Part shown: in pieces, positions 28,877 to 39,908 of the stretch | Layout: every line of letters starts with the position of its first letter | Position numbering within the stretch: position 1 is the stretch's first letter | NCBI GenBank assembly: GCA_003645535.1 | Contig: QNFP01000004.1 | Location: forward strand, 1-45,988 | DNA length: 45,988 bases | Origin: Gammaproteobacteria bacterium | GTDB taxonomy: Bacteria > Pseudomonadota > Gammaproteobacteria > Pseudomonadales > Porticoccaceae | Direction: 5' to 3' | Notes under the pieces: generated by a model | The model's input: only the letters and a program-made list of their open reading frames with translations | What the model was told of the DNA's origin: nothing | Databases searched by the model: none | Position numbers and translations under genes: made by a program

Positions 28877-30043
28877 GTGGATTTTGATCTAGATGAAGAA
28901 TATCGTCTGCTTAACGATACAGTCAGCAAATTTGTCGACAATGAGCTAATGCCGCTGGAAGCTGCCGTGCTGGAGCGTGAAGCCAATGGTGGTAGTTACG
29001 AGCTAAGCCCCGAAGAGTTAACGCCGCTCTATGCCAAATGCCGCGAGCTGGGTCTGTGGGGCCTGGACTGCCCGGAAGAAACCGGTGGCGCAGACCTCCC
29101 TGCACTGGCCCTGGTCGGCGTTAACGAGGCCCTCGGTCGCACCGTCACACCGTTCACCTTTCCGCCGGATTCACCCAACCTGCATATGATGCAGGCGACC
29201 GTTAACGAAGAGCAACGCAAAAAATATCTCGAACCTTATGCTCGTGGTGAGACTATATCAGCCATCGCGATATCAGAGCCCGGTGCCGGCGCTGATCCCG
29301 CGGGCATGATTACCCGGGCCGTACGCGACGGTGATGACTGGGTCATTAACGGTCGTAAGATCTGGATTAGCAAAGTGAGAGAGGCCGACTTCACTATCGT
29401 TATGGCGGTAACGGATATCGAAAAAGGTTCGCGGGGTGGTATCTCCGCCTTTATCGTGGATCGCGGCACACAGGGGCTAGAGGTCGCGCGAGACATCAAA
29501 CTGATTGGTGGCCACAGCAATTGTGAAGTGGTTCTGGAAGACTGTCGTATACCCGCCAGCCAGCTACTCGGCGTAGAGGGTCAGGGCTTCGCACCCATGC
29601 AGTTGCGACTTATTGTCCGCCGCCTGCAAATGGGCGCCTGGTGTCTGGGTATGGCTAATCGCGCCCTGGATATGATGTGTGAACACGCCAATCAACGGGT
29701 GACTTTTGGTGAGCCACTCGCAAACCGACAATCAATTCAATGGTGGATAGCCGATGCCGTCACCCGCACCCATTGCCTGAAGCTGATGTTGTGGGATGCC
29801 GCTACCAAGCAGGACAATGGTGATGATGTGCGCACCGAAGCCAGCATGATTAAACTCTATGGTACCGAACTGGCTACCGACGTGATCGACAATGCCATGC
29901 AGGCCTTTGGCGCCATGGGCATGACCAAGGAATTGCCGCTACAGATGATGGCCCAGCGAGTTCGACTGATGCGCATTTACGAAGGCCCCAGCGAAATTCA
30001 TCGCTGGGTGATTGCCCGGCGACGGCTTAAAGAAAGTAGTTAA
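28877..30043 (+). CDS. Acyl-CoA dehydrogenase family protein, GTG start
   Basis: MDFDLDEEYRLLNDTVSKFVDNELMPLE...AIAISEPGAGADPAGM...AFGAMGMTKELPLQMMAQRVRLMRIYEGPSEIHRWVIARR. Confidence 0.94.
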   Translation: MDFDLDEEYRLLNDTVSKFVDNELMPLEAAVLEREANGGSYELSPEELTPLYAKCRELGLWGLDCPEETGGADLPALALVGVNEALGRTVTPFTFPPDSPNLHMMQATVNEEQRKKYLEPYARGETISAIAISEPGAGADPAGMITRAVRDGDDWVINGRKIWISKVREADFTIVMAVTDIEKGSRGGISAFIVDRGTQGLEVARDIKLIGGHSNCEVVLEDCRIPASQLLGVEGQGFAPMQLRLIVRRLQMGAWCLGMANRALDMMCEHANQRVTFGEPLANRQSIQWWIADAVTRTHCLKLMLWDAATKQDNGDDVRTEASMIKLYGTELATDVIDNAMQAFGAMGMTKELPLQMMAQRVRLMRIYEGPSEIHRWVIARRRLKESS

Positions 30044-30137
30044 CGCTAAAAATCAATTCGTACCCAGGCATACCGATTTCTCATCTCCGCAAAGAGATGA
30101 GGTTGACGCATATCCCGATAAACGCCATCCTTATACC

Positions 30138-30782
30138 ATGCTAACCATTAACGACATACGCACCGCCCTCGAAAAACGGGCTCATGAACCGGCTGAATTC
30201 AGAGGCCACTACACCCAGGCCGCCGTTGCCATGATTCTGGCAGATGGAGAATCTAGCGGACAGAATGGTCACGAAAGCGAACTGGAAGTTTGTTTTATTC
30301 GACGCGCTGAACGCAACGGTGATCCCTGGTCCGGCCAGGTTGCCTTTCCCGGCGGCCGGGCAGGTCCGGAAGACCCTGATGCACACGCGGTCGCAGAGCG
30401 GGAAACCCTGGAAGAGATTGGACTAACGTTGGTAGAAAATCACCGTGTTGGCCCCCTGCCCATCCGCCCGATTGATCGTGCCGATATACGCGAAGCCATG
30501 ACCCTGTCACCCTTTGTTTACTACGTCGACCAGGAAACCAAAAATACTGCCTTCGCGAAGATCCCCGAAGAAGTGGCCCATGTCTTTTGGGTGCCCATCA
30601 CCCATTTGTTCGACGAAACCGCTGTGACCGAACTGGAATATCCCATCGCCGAGACCTGGAGTACTTTTCCCGGTATTCTTTTTGGCGAGCACGTCATTTG
30701 GGGCCTGACCTTGCGCGTACTGGATAGTTTTGCTGAAATCACCCAACGTACGCTGCCAGCATTAAAAGGTAATCACTGGTAG
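30138..30782 (+). CDS. Nudix hydrolase, CoA pyrophosphatase-like (NudL type)
   Basis: MLTINDIRTALEKR...WSGQVAFPGGRAGPEDPDAHAVAERETLEEIGL Nudix box. ORF frame begins at 30012. Confidence 0.9.
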   Translation: MLTINDIRTALEKRAHEPAEFRGHYTQAAVAMILADGESSGQNGHESELEVCFIRRAERNGDPWSGQVAFPGGRAGPEDPDAHAVAERETLEEIGLTLVENHRVGPLPIRPIDRADIREAMTLSPFVYYVDQETKNTAFAKIPEEVAHVFWVPITHLFDETAVTELEYPIAETWSTFPGILFGEHVIWGLTLRVLDSFAEITQRTLPALKGNHW

Positions 30783-30958
30783 CAGCCGCAACGGTAACGT
30801 TCTCACCGGTATTGTCCAAAAAACTGCCTCAAATTAGCGCAAACTAACCCTGTTAAGGTATATTTGTCGGCTTGGTCTTACAGAAACCAATGCGATGCTG
30901 ACTAGTTCAGTAAGCAGCTTTTCTGTTATTTCAGGTAAATTTACCCAGCCATCTCGGA

Positions 30959-32299
30959 ATGTCGTCGATGAAAAAATCCGCCCTGATACTTTTGTTAGCC
31001 ACACAGATGCCGCTCATTTGTGCGGCCACAGATGGCGATCCGGAACTCACCTTTTTCGGTGCCGAAGCGGCCGGCAATGAAGCTGGCACCATTCCCCCAT
31101 GGACGGGCGGCATCGTTACTCCACCCAGCAGTTATAAGCCCGGCGACTGGCACCCCGATCCGTTTGCTAAAGACCCGGTTCTCTTTACTATCGACCACAC
31201 AAATGCTGAGCAATACAAAGATCAATTGTCCGCTGGGCATCGGGCATTGATGGAAAAATACCCCGATAGTTACCGCCTGCATATTTATCCGACACAACGT
31301 AGCGTTTCATATCCGCCCTCTATTGAAGAACATACGCGTAAATATAAAGGTAAGGCCAAAGTCGTCGACGATGGCGCAGGCATTACCGGTATTGTGCGCG
31401 GCATACCTTTTCCACGCCCCGAAAATGGCGAACAGGCCATCTGGAACATGCGCTTAAGTTACAAAGGCGGCGGTTATCGAGGTTACTTTACAACGGCATT
31501 AACGGCTAGTAATGGCGCCTATGAACTCGGTATTTCAAAACATGAAATTGAGTATATGTACGGCGATCAAAGAACCACACTGGAAAATTTCGACAATGTA
31601 AAAACCAGAGCGGTAATGTATGCCCTGCGACCGGCAAAGAGCGCTGGCAACATGTACCTGTACCACTTCTTGCTAAACAGTCGCGACGAGGAGCGTCGTA
31701 ACTGGTCGTATAACGCCGGTAAGCGTCGTGTAAAAAGATCGAGCATGATCCCCCATGACCAGCCGATGGGTGGTTCAGATGGCATCCATGTTTGGGATCA
31801 GGGCGACATGTGGCTGGGGCCCATCACTGAGTTCAACTGGAGGTTGATCGGCAAACAGGAGATGTATGTCCCCTACAACGCCTATAAGCTACATAGCGGC
31901 GATACTGAAATTGATGCCATCATCACACCACAACACATCAATCAGGATCTGGCACGTTATGAATTACATCGTGTCTGGGTAGTCGAAGCGACCCGTCGAG
32001 AAGACAGTACTCACTTCTACAAGCGACGGCGCTATTTTATCGATGAGGATTCCTGGCGCGTCATGCTTGCGGAACATTATGACGATGATGGCCAGGTGCA
32101 CCGTTTCTCCGAAGCCCACCATATTAACTATTATGAAGCGCGCGTTTTTTATACCACGCTGGACACTTATTATAAAATAGACAGCAACCGTTATTATCTT
32201 CGCCACGTTGACAATCAGTATTCGCCCTTTGATTTTTCCTATGACCAAAATGCCAACTACTACAAACCTGGCAGGTTAAAGATGAAGGCTAAACGCTAG
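30959..32299 (+). CDS. DUF1329 domain-containing protein
   Basis: FFGAEAAGNEAGTIPPWTGGIVTPP, signal peptide, WYNAGKRRVKRSSMIPHDQP-like region; followed by DUF1302. Confidence 0.88.
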   Translation: MSSMKKSALILLLATQMPLICAATDGDPELTFFGAEAAGNEAGTIPPWTGGIVTPPSSYKPGDWHPDPFAKDPVLFTIDHTNAEQYKDQLSAGHRALMEKYPDSYRLHIYPTQRSVSYPPSIEEHTRKYKGKAKVVDDGAGITGIVRGIPFPRPENGEQAIWNMRLSYKGGGYRGYFTTALTASNGAYELGISKHEIEYMYGDQRTTLENFDNVKTRAVMYALRPAKSAGNMYLYHFLLNSRDEERRNWSYNAGKRRVKRSSMIPHDQPMGGSDGIHVWDQGDMWLGPITEFNWRLIGKQEMYVPYNAYKLHSGDTEIDAIITPQHINQDLARYELHRVWVVEATRREDSTHFYKRRRYFIDEDSWRVMLAEHYDDDGQVHRFSEAHHINYYEARVFYTTLDTYYKIDSNRYYLRHVDNQYSPFDFSYDQNANYYKPGRLKMKAKR

Positions 32300-32334
32300 A
32301 TTCGCGTTGACAATATAAATCTGGGGAATCGTTT

Positions 32335-33954
32335 TTGTCATACTCAATATTAGTTGGCCGACGCCACATTATCTCTGCACACAGAAAGATCGGCAGACTT
32401 ATTTCACAAACACGCAGTTTCTATCTTGTAGCGACGCTATTTAGCGGTGTGATACTCGCACCCGCACAGACACAGGCCCTGGAAGTGCGGCTTAAAGATC
32501 GTGACATTCACCTCTTTATTGATTCCACTTTTACCGCCAGCGCAGCTATGCGGACGCAAACCGGCCAAAGTGGCGTGGCTTCGGGTAATCGAACAGTTTT
32601 CCCTGACGGGGGGGACATTTACAGCACACCACTTTCTCTGGTCACAGATATCAGTGCCAGCAAGAACGACCTGGGATTTTTTGCGCGCATATCTTACGTC
32701 TACGACCCGACAATAATGGGTAAGGATTGCGACAATTGTTATCGCCCAACTCCGCAAATGCAGTCCGATGGTATTGATAGTGGTGCGCAAAAACTTGCCG
32801 GCAATAAATTACGGCTACTCGACCTTTTTATCTTTAATACCTGGCATTTAGGCGATCACCCATTGAGCATACGCGCCGGCAAGCAGGTGATCTCCTGGGG
32901 TGAGAGCAATATTATCAGTGGCGGCATTAGCCAGATGCAGAACCCGATCGACCTGGCCAAAGCGACCACGCCGGGTACCGAGATCAAGGAAACGTTAATG
33001 CCTCAGGAATCTATTTATACACAGTTTGGGCTGACCGCGAATGTTAGCATCGAAGCGTATTATGTATGGAACTGGCGAGCCACAACTTTCCTGCCAGTGT
33101 CTACGTTCTTCAGCCCCTTCGATCTGATCGGCGCGGGCTATAACCCCGATATATTGCCCGGCATACCTTATAAGGGACGCGATAAATCCAGGGAACCAGA
33201 CGGCAATCAATGGGGGTTCTCTATGTCCACCTACATGGATTCCTGGCATGGCACCGACCTCAGTGTCTACTGGGTGCGTTCCCACGCTTTTATACCCTTC
33301 CTGACGATCGATTTTGATTACAACGTGCCGGACCCAGTACTGGGTGGCACCACGCTGGGAGGCTATGAAAAAGTCTACAACGAAGACCAGGACACCTTCG
33401 GGATTTCGGTTGGCGGCCTGTTTCCAGGCAAACTCGGCATATCATTTCAGGCCGAGTTAAACTACAAACCCGACTTTTATGGCACCCGAAAATGCCGAAC
33501 CTGTGCTAATGAGCACAGTGATGTAACAACACTACTGGGCAGTATGTCGCACTCGGCAAACTATAATTTTCTTGCTTCAGACCGAGTCAGCCTGATACTG
33601 GATGCGCAAATGCAAACAATCAACAAGCTCAATGATGGTGAAGGGGCTTCAGCTTTCGGTAGCAAGATCACTGATTTTTCCTGGGGATATATTGCAGTGA
33701 TAACGCTCGATTATCAGGATGCCTTCGCCAATTTAAAGGTATCGCCTTCACTCGTGTGGGTTCACGATGTCAAAGGCTTTGAACCCGGTGCTGCGGGCGG
33801 CCTGTCAGAAGACGAGCAGGCGATCAGCGCCAGTGTTAATTTCTCCTATTTATCAAGTTCATCGTTAAAGTTCACTTATACCACCTGGCTAGGGGATAAC
33901 GGCGCTAACTACGACCGAGACAATGTGGCACTCTCTTTCAAATACAATTTCTAG
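32335..33954 (+). CDS. DUF1302 domain-containing outer-membrane protein (start uncertain; TTG in ORF track)
   Basis: RAGKQVISWGESNIISGGISQMQNPIDLAKATTPGTEIKETLMPQ typical of DUF1302; C-terminal ALSFKYNF. Confidence 0.88.
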   Translation: MSYSILVGRRHIISAHRKIGRLISQTRSFYLVATLFSGVILAPAQTQALEVRLKDRDIHLFIDSTFTASAAMRTQTGQSGVASGNRTVFPDGGDIYSTPLSLVTDISASKNDLGFFARISYVYDPTIMGKDCDNCYRPTPQMQSDGIDSGAQKLAGNKLRLLDLFIFNTWHLGDHPLSIRAGKQVISWGESNIISGGISQMQNPIDLAKATTPGTEIKETLMPQESIYTQFGLTANVSIEAYYVWNWRATTFLPVSTFFSPFDLIGAGYNPDILPGIPYKGRDKSREPDGNQWGFSMSTYMDSWHGTDLSVYWVRSHAFIPFLTIDFDYNVPDPVLGGTTLGGYEKVYNEDQDTFGISVGGLFPGKLGISFQAELNYKPDFYGTRKCRTCANEHSDVTTLLGSMSHSANYNFLASDRVSLILDAQMQTINKLNDGEGASAFGSKITDFSWGYIAVITLDYQDAFANLKVSPSLVWVHDVKGFEPGAAGGLSEDEQAISASVNFSYLSSSSLKFTYTTWLGDNGANYDRDNVALSFKYNF

Positions 33955-34040
33955 CTTAACCCGCAGGCTCATAAACAAACCTTAGAAAAGTGTCATCTGT
34001 TATTCTGTACGGCCAAAACAGAATACCTGCAAGCCGGCCT

Positions 34041-34730
34041 ATGAACTATTTGCCCTCTATAGAGGTTGAACCCAGGGATTACCTTGATTCAGCAAACGCC
34101 CCGTATATAGCTGACGCTGCCGTTATCTGGCTACACGGTCTCGGCGCAAGTGGCCACGACTTCCAGCCCATCGTCCCCGAGCTACATTTACCCAATGATA
34201 TGCCCGTGCGTTTTATCTTTCCCCACGCACCGACCATTCCGGTAACCATTAACGGCGGCATACAAATGCCTGCCTGGTACGATATTTTGACCCTCGATAT
34301 CGAACGCAAAATCAATGAACAACAATTTTCAGCTTCAGTTAACGGCGTAACAGCATTAATTGAAAGAGAATTAGAACGCGGCATCAGCAGCGAACGTATC
34401 ATACTCGCTGGCTTTTCCCAGGGTGGCGCCATCGCCTATGAGGTTGCCCTCAGCTACGACAAACCCCTGGCGGGCCTGATGACCATGTCCACTTATTTTG
34501 CGACACATAAAACTATAAACCCGCACCCGGCCAATAAAAACATCCCCATTCATATCTTTCATGGCATGTATGACCCAATGGTGCCAGAGGCCATGGGTAA
34601 ACAAGCAGTAGCGGCACTGGAACAAATGGGCTATGCCCCTGAATACATTACTTACCCGATGGAACACGAGGTTTGCCAGCAACAAATCGATGATATTTCC
34701 AGGTGGGTTCAAACCCAGCTGAGTCGGTAA
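34041..34730 (+). CDS. Carboxylesterase / phospholipase-type alpha/beta hydrolase
   Basis: AAVIWLHGLGASGHDFQPIVPEL, nucleophile GFSQGGA, HIFHGMYDPMVP. ORF frame begins at 33990. Confidence 0.92.
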   Translation: MNYLPSIEVEPRDYLDSANAPYIADAAVIWLHGLGASGHDFQPIVPELHLPNDMPVRFIFPHAPTIPVTINGGIQMPAWYDILTLDIERKINEQQFSASVNGVTALIERELERGISSERIILAGFSQGGAIAYEVALSYDKPLAGLMTMSTYFATHKTINPHPANKNIPIHIFHGMYDPMVPEAMGKQAVAALEQMGYAPEYITYPMEHEVCQQQIDDISRWVQTQLSR

Positions 34731-34771
34731 CAGGCTTTACCGGGTCAGCATAATAATTAATCATATTTAAG

Positions 34772-36055
34772 GTGAGCACCCCGATGACAGAAAAAAACCC
34801 TACAGCAAGTCTGGTCAGCACCGGTGAAGAGGTACTGCGCGGCGAAATCTTCGACGCCAACAATCATCACCTGGCCAATACCCTGGGCGAACATGGCTTC
34901 GATATCCAGTTAATGATGACCGCTGGTGACCGCCACGAAGATTTACAGTTTGTTATGGACACCGCTTTACAACGGGCCGATTATCTTTTTATGAGCGGGG
35001 GACTGGGGCCGACGGAAGATGACCTCACTAGCACCGTAGCGGGGGAACTGGCGGGCCGCGATCTGATTTTTGATGAACGCAGCTGGGAGGCTATCGTCGC
35101 GCTATTTCACAAATATAAACTGGAGCCTGGCGATAACAACAGGAAACAGGCGATGCTACCAAAAGGTGCCAAAGTACTCGCCAACAGTAACGGTACCGCA
35201 CCCGGTTTTAGCCTCACCTTTAAACGACATGGCGCACAAAAAACCATCGTTGCTTTACCCGGCCCTCCCCGGGAACTACAACCCATGTTAGCCAACTGGC
35301 TCACCGACCATGGCTTCAAAGCTGTACCTCAGGAGGAGCACCTGTTCCTGCGTTTTCTAGGGATTGGCGAATCCAGCCTTGCCGAAACGCTGGAACCCTG
35401 GTGTAAAGAGTGGGGCGAAGTCAGCTTTCGCCAAACCTTTCCTGAAATGGAAGTTAAGTTGTATCAACCAACACTGGACAAGCGCGTATCGCTTTGTCAA
35501 TTCGCCACACAACATCTCGGTCAGTTTCTTACCACGTACACACGTCAGTCGGTGCCCGACCTGTTCACTGAGTTTATGCAGACCAATGGCAAGACCCTGG
35601 CGCTCGCCGAATCCTGCACCGGCGGCCTGGCCGCAAAAATTGTCACTGACACTCCCCATTCCTCTGACTATTTTCTCGGTGGCGTGGTCTCCTACACCAA
35701 TACCATCAAAACTCAGCTGCTCGATGTATCCGCAAGCGATCTTGAACAGGATGGGGCCATCACTCCCGCTACCGCCAAGCAAATGGCTACCGGCGCGCGG
35801 AACCGCTTCAAGGCAGACCTGGCGCTCAGTTTCACAGGCATCGCAGGGCCCGATGGCGGCACCCGCGAAAATCCGGTAGGTACAGTGTGGATGGGCTGGG
35901 CCGACGCCGACGGCTGCAGGACAAAAAGACTGAACTTGCTCCAGGAGCGCGATCGAATACGCACCGCTGCTGTTTACCATGGCTTGCGTTGGCTGATGGA
36001 AGACTGGCTACAGAAAAGGTACGCACAACAGTTACAGGTGTGGTCAACAGGTTGA
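34772..36055 (+). CDS. cinA: CinA family protein (MoCF-like plus nicotinamide-nucleotide amidase domain); alternative start 34784
   Basis: STGEEVLRGEIFDANNHHLANTL; MSGGLGPTEDDLT; C-terminal LALAESCTGGLAA...GIAGPDGGT. Confidence 0.93.
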   Translation: MSTPMTEKNPTASLVSTGEEVLRGEIFDANNHHLANTLGEHGFDIQLMMTAGDRHEDLQFVMDTALQRADYLFMSGGLGPTEDDLTSTVAGELAGRDLIFDERSWEAIVALFHKYKLEPGDNNRKQAMLPKGAKVLANSNGTAPGFSLTFKRHGAQKTIVALPGPPRELQPMLANWLTDHGFKAVPQEEHLFLRFLGIGESSLAETLEPWCKEWGEVSFRQTFPEMEVKLYQPTLDKRVSLCQFATQHLGQFLTTYTRQSVPDLFTEFMQTNGKTLALAESCTGGLAAKIVTDTPHSSDYFLGGVVSYTNTIKTQLLDVSASDLEQDGAITPATAKQMATGARNRFKADLALSFTGIAGPDGGTRENPVGTVWMGWADADGCRTKRLNLLQERDRIRTAAVYHGLRWLMEDWLQKRYAQQLQVWSTG

Positions 36056-36217
36056 ACCCGGTGATTCCGTTCGCGGACCAGTAACACTTATTATCAGTGG
36101 ATCTGATCACCGAGCCTGTCATCATCCAGGCTTCAATTACCAAACAGGGATTTTTGCCGTGAATGTTACCTTCGTCTTGTTTATAATCTCCGCGTCTTAT
36201 CTCGGTGCTTGGTAGCT

Positions 36218-36757
36218 ATGGCAAACTCATTACAAGGTCAGTTACAAAAATCTGGTTTACTCACCGCAAAAAAGGCCAAACAGGTAACAAAGGACAAGCG
36301 CAAGCAGGATAAGATGCAGCGTAAAGGGCAGCAGCCTGTGGAGGATAACCTTAAGCAGCAGCTAGCTGAGAACAAAGCTGAGAAACGCTCGAAAGACAAA
36401 AGCCTCAATCAGCAGCAAAATCAAAAATCCCTGCGCAAAGCCCTGGCCGCACAAATTAAGCAATTGATTGAAATAAATGCTATTGCTGCGTCTGGTGACC
36501 AGCCATTCAACTTCACCGACGGCAAACACATCAAACGAATCTACGTTGACGACGAGCAGGTTGGCCGCCTGAGTCGGGGTGTTTTTACTATTGTTAAATC
36601 AGCTGACCGTTACGTCATTGTACCCACACCGGTGGCAGATAAAATCGCCCAGCGGGATCCCGAGCGCATCATATTCAAAGCGGAAAAAGAAGATAACACC
36701 ACGGACGCTGATGATCCTTATGCCGAGTATAAAATTCCTGATGATTTAATGTGGTGA
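36218..36757 (+). CDS. DUF2058 family (YaiL-like) protein
   Basis: MANSLQGQLQKSGLLTAKKAKQVTKDKRKQ; FTDGKHIKRIYVDDEQVGRLSRG. ORF frame begins at 36209. Confidence 0.88.
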   Translation: MANSLQGQLQKSGLLTAKKAKQVTKDKRKQDKMQRKGQQPVEDNLKQQLAENKAEKRSKDKSLNQQQNQKSLRKALAAQIKQLIEINAIAASGDQPFNFTDGKHIKRIYVDDEQVGRLSRGVFTIVKSADRYVIVPTPVADKIAQRDPERIIFKAEKEDNTTDADDPYAEYKIPDDLMW

Positions 36758-36759
36758 GC

Positions 36760-36834
36760 AATTTCGCCATCAGTGCTAATTTGACCGGCGCTAATTTGGC
36801 CAGTATTGATATGACCAGCACTGATATGTTCTGC
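36760..36834. repeat. About five 15-nt tandem units immediately after the DUF2058 gene stop
   Basis: AATTTCGCCATCAGT / GCTAATTTGACCGGC / GCTAATTTGGCCAGT / ATTGATATGACCAGC / ACTGATATGTTCTGC. Confidence 0.88.
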
Positions 36835-37090
36835 TTCGGCATTATCTCCGCAAAAACAGCCACCGCTATAAGAACACCTGCCACAAGAACTGTCTCCACC
36901 AAAAATGCAACATACCAGGATATTTATATTCATAGTGTCCTGAACAATAAGCGCTTCGTTATTCAAACCATCATTATTTAACCTCTGAGCGGATTATGAA
37001 TGTAGAATTTTTGCTCAGTCAAAACGAATGGATTCAGGCAGTTTTTAAGCACATGCGCTCACGGAAATTTGATTAAGGATAATTAAACCG

Positions 37091-39205
37091 ATGAATAACG
37101 CCGAGGATATTTTACAGTCAACTTTTGGATACGATCAGTTTCGCCACTCCCAACAGGAGGTAATACAGGAACTGATCGACGGTCGTGACGCACTGGTACT
37201 AATGCCAACCGGGGGCGGCAAATCACTGTGTTTTCAGATTCCGGCACTGGTACGTGAAGGCGTGGCTATAATTATTTCACCACTGATCGCGCTAATGCAG
37301 GATCAGGTAGATGCCTTGCAACAACTGGGGATCAAAGCAGCTTTTCTGAACTCCACCCTGGCTGCTAATGAAGCCAGTAGCGTAGAGCAGCAACTACTCA
37401 GCGGCGAACTAGAGCTTGTCTATATTGCGCCAGAAAGATTAATGACAACACCAATGCTGGCATTGCTGGATCGTTGTCGTTTGTCTTTATTTGCCATTGA
37501 TGAAGCCCACTGCGTATCCCAGTGGGGACACGATTTCCGGCCTGAATATCAGCAGCTGAAAATTCTTCACGAACGCTACCCCGACATCCCACGTATCGCA
37601 CTGACCGCTACAGCAGACAAACGCACCCAGCATGAAATCGTCACCCAACTCGGGCTAGAAAATGCCAAAGTTGTCATCAATAGCTTCGACAGACCCAATA
37701 TCCACTATTCAGTGTCAGAGGGAAACAATCCAAAACAGCGCTTATGGAACTTCATAGAACGAAACCATAGCGAGGATGCTGGTATCGTCTATTGTCTGTC
37801 ACGAAAAAAAGTGGAAGCGATCGCCAGCTGGTTAGTTGATCAGGGCCGTGTGGCCTTACCCTATCACGCCGGCCTGCCAAAAGAGGTGCGCCAACAAAAC
37901 CAGCAACGCTTCCTCCGCGAAGAGGGTGTCATCATTGTTGCAACCATCGCTTTTGGCATGGGTATTGATAAACCCGATGTGCGTTTTGTGGCGCATTTGA
38001 GCCTGCCTAAAAGTATCGAAGCCTATTATCAGGAAACTGGCCGCGCTGGCCGTGATGGCGAACCGGCAAGCGCCTGGATGGCCTACGGTTTACAGGATGT
38101 ACTTACACTCCGACAGTTTGTGCAAGATTCTAACGCTGATCCAGCACATAAGCGTGTAGAGCACCATAAACTCGAATCGATGCTCGGCCTTTGTGAGCTA
38201 ATTACCTGTCGCCGCCATGCCCTGCTCGCCTATTTTGATGAGGATTCTTCCCAGCGTTGTGGAAATTGCGACAACTGCACCAATCCCCCAGAAAAATGGG
38301 ATGGCACGGTCGCCACCCAAAAAGCACTGTCATGCATCTATCGAACGGGACAGCGTTTTGGCGTCAATTATCTTATTGATGTCCTGCACGGCAAAACTGA
38401 CGAAAGGATCCAGAACAACAACCACGATCAAATCAGCACTTATGGTATCGGGAATGATTTTACTACCACTGAATGGCGGTCCATATACCGACAACTAATC
38501 GCACTGGGGTATATCGATGTAGATACCGAAGGATATGGTGCCTTACATCTCACTGAAAAATGCCGCCCCCTGTTACGCGGCGACGAAACTATTGACCTGA
38601 GAAAACAAACTAAACAGGAAAAACCTGATAAAGACAAAAAGGCAGCGACGCTGATCCGCCCACAGGATCAGACTCTGTGGGACTCTCTACGCTCGCTGAG
38701 AAGCGAACTTGCAGAACAATTCGGCGTGCCTCCCTATGTCATATTTCACGATGCCACACTCCATGAAATGATAAAAAATCGGCCGTTAAATACCACCGAC
38801 ATGGCGCATATCTCCGGGGTAGGCAAACAAAAACTTGATCGCTATGGACAGCAATTTATCAGCGAAATTGCCAGCCATCCGCTTCCCCCATTACTCGACA
38901 ACCGCCTCAGCGACACCGTTAACGAAACGCTAATGCTCTATCAGCAAAAAATATCTATTGATCAAATCGCACTTAAGCGGGAAATAAAAGTCACTACTGT
39001 CTACACTCATTTAGCAGATGCCATAGCAACCGGTTTGCTCCCTGTTTTCGATGTAATTAGTCTCGAGCGTGATGAATATGAAACAATTGTCTCGCTTATG
39101 GAATCATTCGCGAACGACGAACAAAGCAGGTTAAAACCAGTCTATGATGCCCTCGACCAGGAAGTCGATTATGGCGTCTTAAAATGCATACAGGCATCGA
39201 TTTGA
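37091..39205 (+). CDS. recQ: ATP-dependent DNA helicase RecQ
   Basis: [56 protein letters not shown]; zinc-binding [28 protein letters not shown] region. Confidence 0.97.
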   Translation: MNNAEDILQSTFGYDQFRHSQQEVIQELIDGRDALVLMPTGGGKSLCFQIPALVREGVAIIISPLIALMQDQVDALQQLGIKAAFLNSTLAANEASSVEQQLLSGELELVYIAPERLMTTPMLALLDRCRLSLFAIDEAHCVSQWGHDFRPEYQQLKILHERYPDIPRIALTATADKRTQHEIVTQLGLENAKVVINSFDRPNIHYSVSEGNNPKQRLWNFIERNHSEDAGIVYCLSRKKVEAIASWLVDQGRVALPYHAGLPKEVRQQNQQRFLREEGVIIVATIAFGMGIDKPDVRFVAHLSLPKSIEAYYQETGRAGRDGEPASAWMAYGLQDVLTLRQFVQDSNADPAHKRVEHHKLESMLGLCELITCRRHALLAYFDEDSSQRCGNCDNCTNPPEKWDGTVATQKALSCIYRTGQRFGVNYLIDVLHGKTDERIQNNNHDQISTYGIGNDFTTTEWRSIYRQLIALGYIDVDTEGYGALHLTEKCRPLLRGDETIDLRKQTKQEKPDKDKKAATLIRPQDQTLWDSLRSLRSELAEQFGVPPYVIFHDATLHEMIKNRPLNTTDMAHISGVGKQKLDRYGQQFISEIASHPLPPLLDNRLSDTVNETLMLYQQKISIDQIALKREIKVTTVYTHLADAIATGLLPVFDVISLERDEYETIVSLMESFANDEQSRLKPVYDALDQEVDYGVLKCIQASI

Positions 39206-39302
39206 TTACCAACAGCACAGACCAGCCGTTGTTGCTTTACCGGCAAATTCTCCCGCAACTTTTATCCCGAATTGAATAGTCGGGTAAACAGCAGAACATA
39301 CA

Positions 39303-39908
39303 ATGATAGAAATTAATTCATCAGCCTTAATAGGCAAAGGACTACACCGAGAATGCTATGTCCATCCTCAGGACAAAAACCTGTGCATAAAAGTTGCTGT
39401 GAACGAAAACATTAAGGAAACCCAACGCGAACAAAAGTATTACCGGTTTTTGAAAAGAAAGAATATATGCTGGGATATGCTGCCTAAATTTTACGGCAAT
39501 ATTGACACTAATATGGGCTCAGGGGCCGTCTTCGACATGATCAGGAACCATGATGCTTCTGTTTCAAAAACTCTGGAGCATTATCTTGATTCGAACGAAA
39601 ACACTGAATCACATTACGCCGGGCTTGTGCAATCGCTTGCCTTGTTAAAGGCGTACTTGCTGACCGAGAACATTATCACCATGACCATTAAACCTAAAAA
39701 CATCCTCTACCAGGAGCTTGATGCGGAAAATGGTAGACTGTTCATCGTCGATAATATTGGCAATTCAGACTTATTACCAATCTGCAATTACAGCAAACGT
39801 CTTGGCAATAAAAAAATACTCAGGAAGTGGCAGCGCTTTGAAAGCTCACTATTAAAGACCTATCCAGATAACAAAGCGCTAGTTCGAATACTTGCAAATT
39901 TGAATTAG
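39303..39908 (+). CDS. YrbL-family (PhoP regulatory network) protein
   Basis: LIGKGLHRECYVHPQDKNLCIKV...EQKYYRFLKRKNICWDMLPKFYGNI...KPKNILYQ. Confidence 0.85.
   Translation: MIEINSSALIGKGLHRECYVHPQDKNLCIKVAVNENIKETQREQKYYRFLKRKNICWDMLPKFYGNIDTNMGSGAVFDMIRNHDASVSKTLEHYLDSNENTESHYAGLVQSLALLKAYLLTENIITMTIKPKNILYQELDAENGRLFIVDNIGNSDLLPICNYSKRLGNKKILRKWQRFESSLLKTYPDNKALVRILANLN

Noticed and set aside
39303-39908. YrbL-like protein as a novel kinase effector
   Set aside because: Fits the known YrbL family; no evidence of an unusual role.
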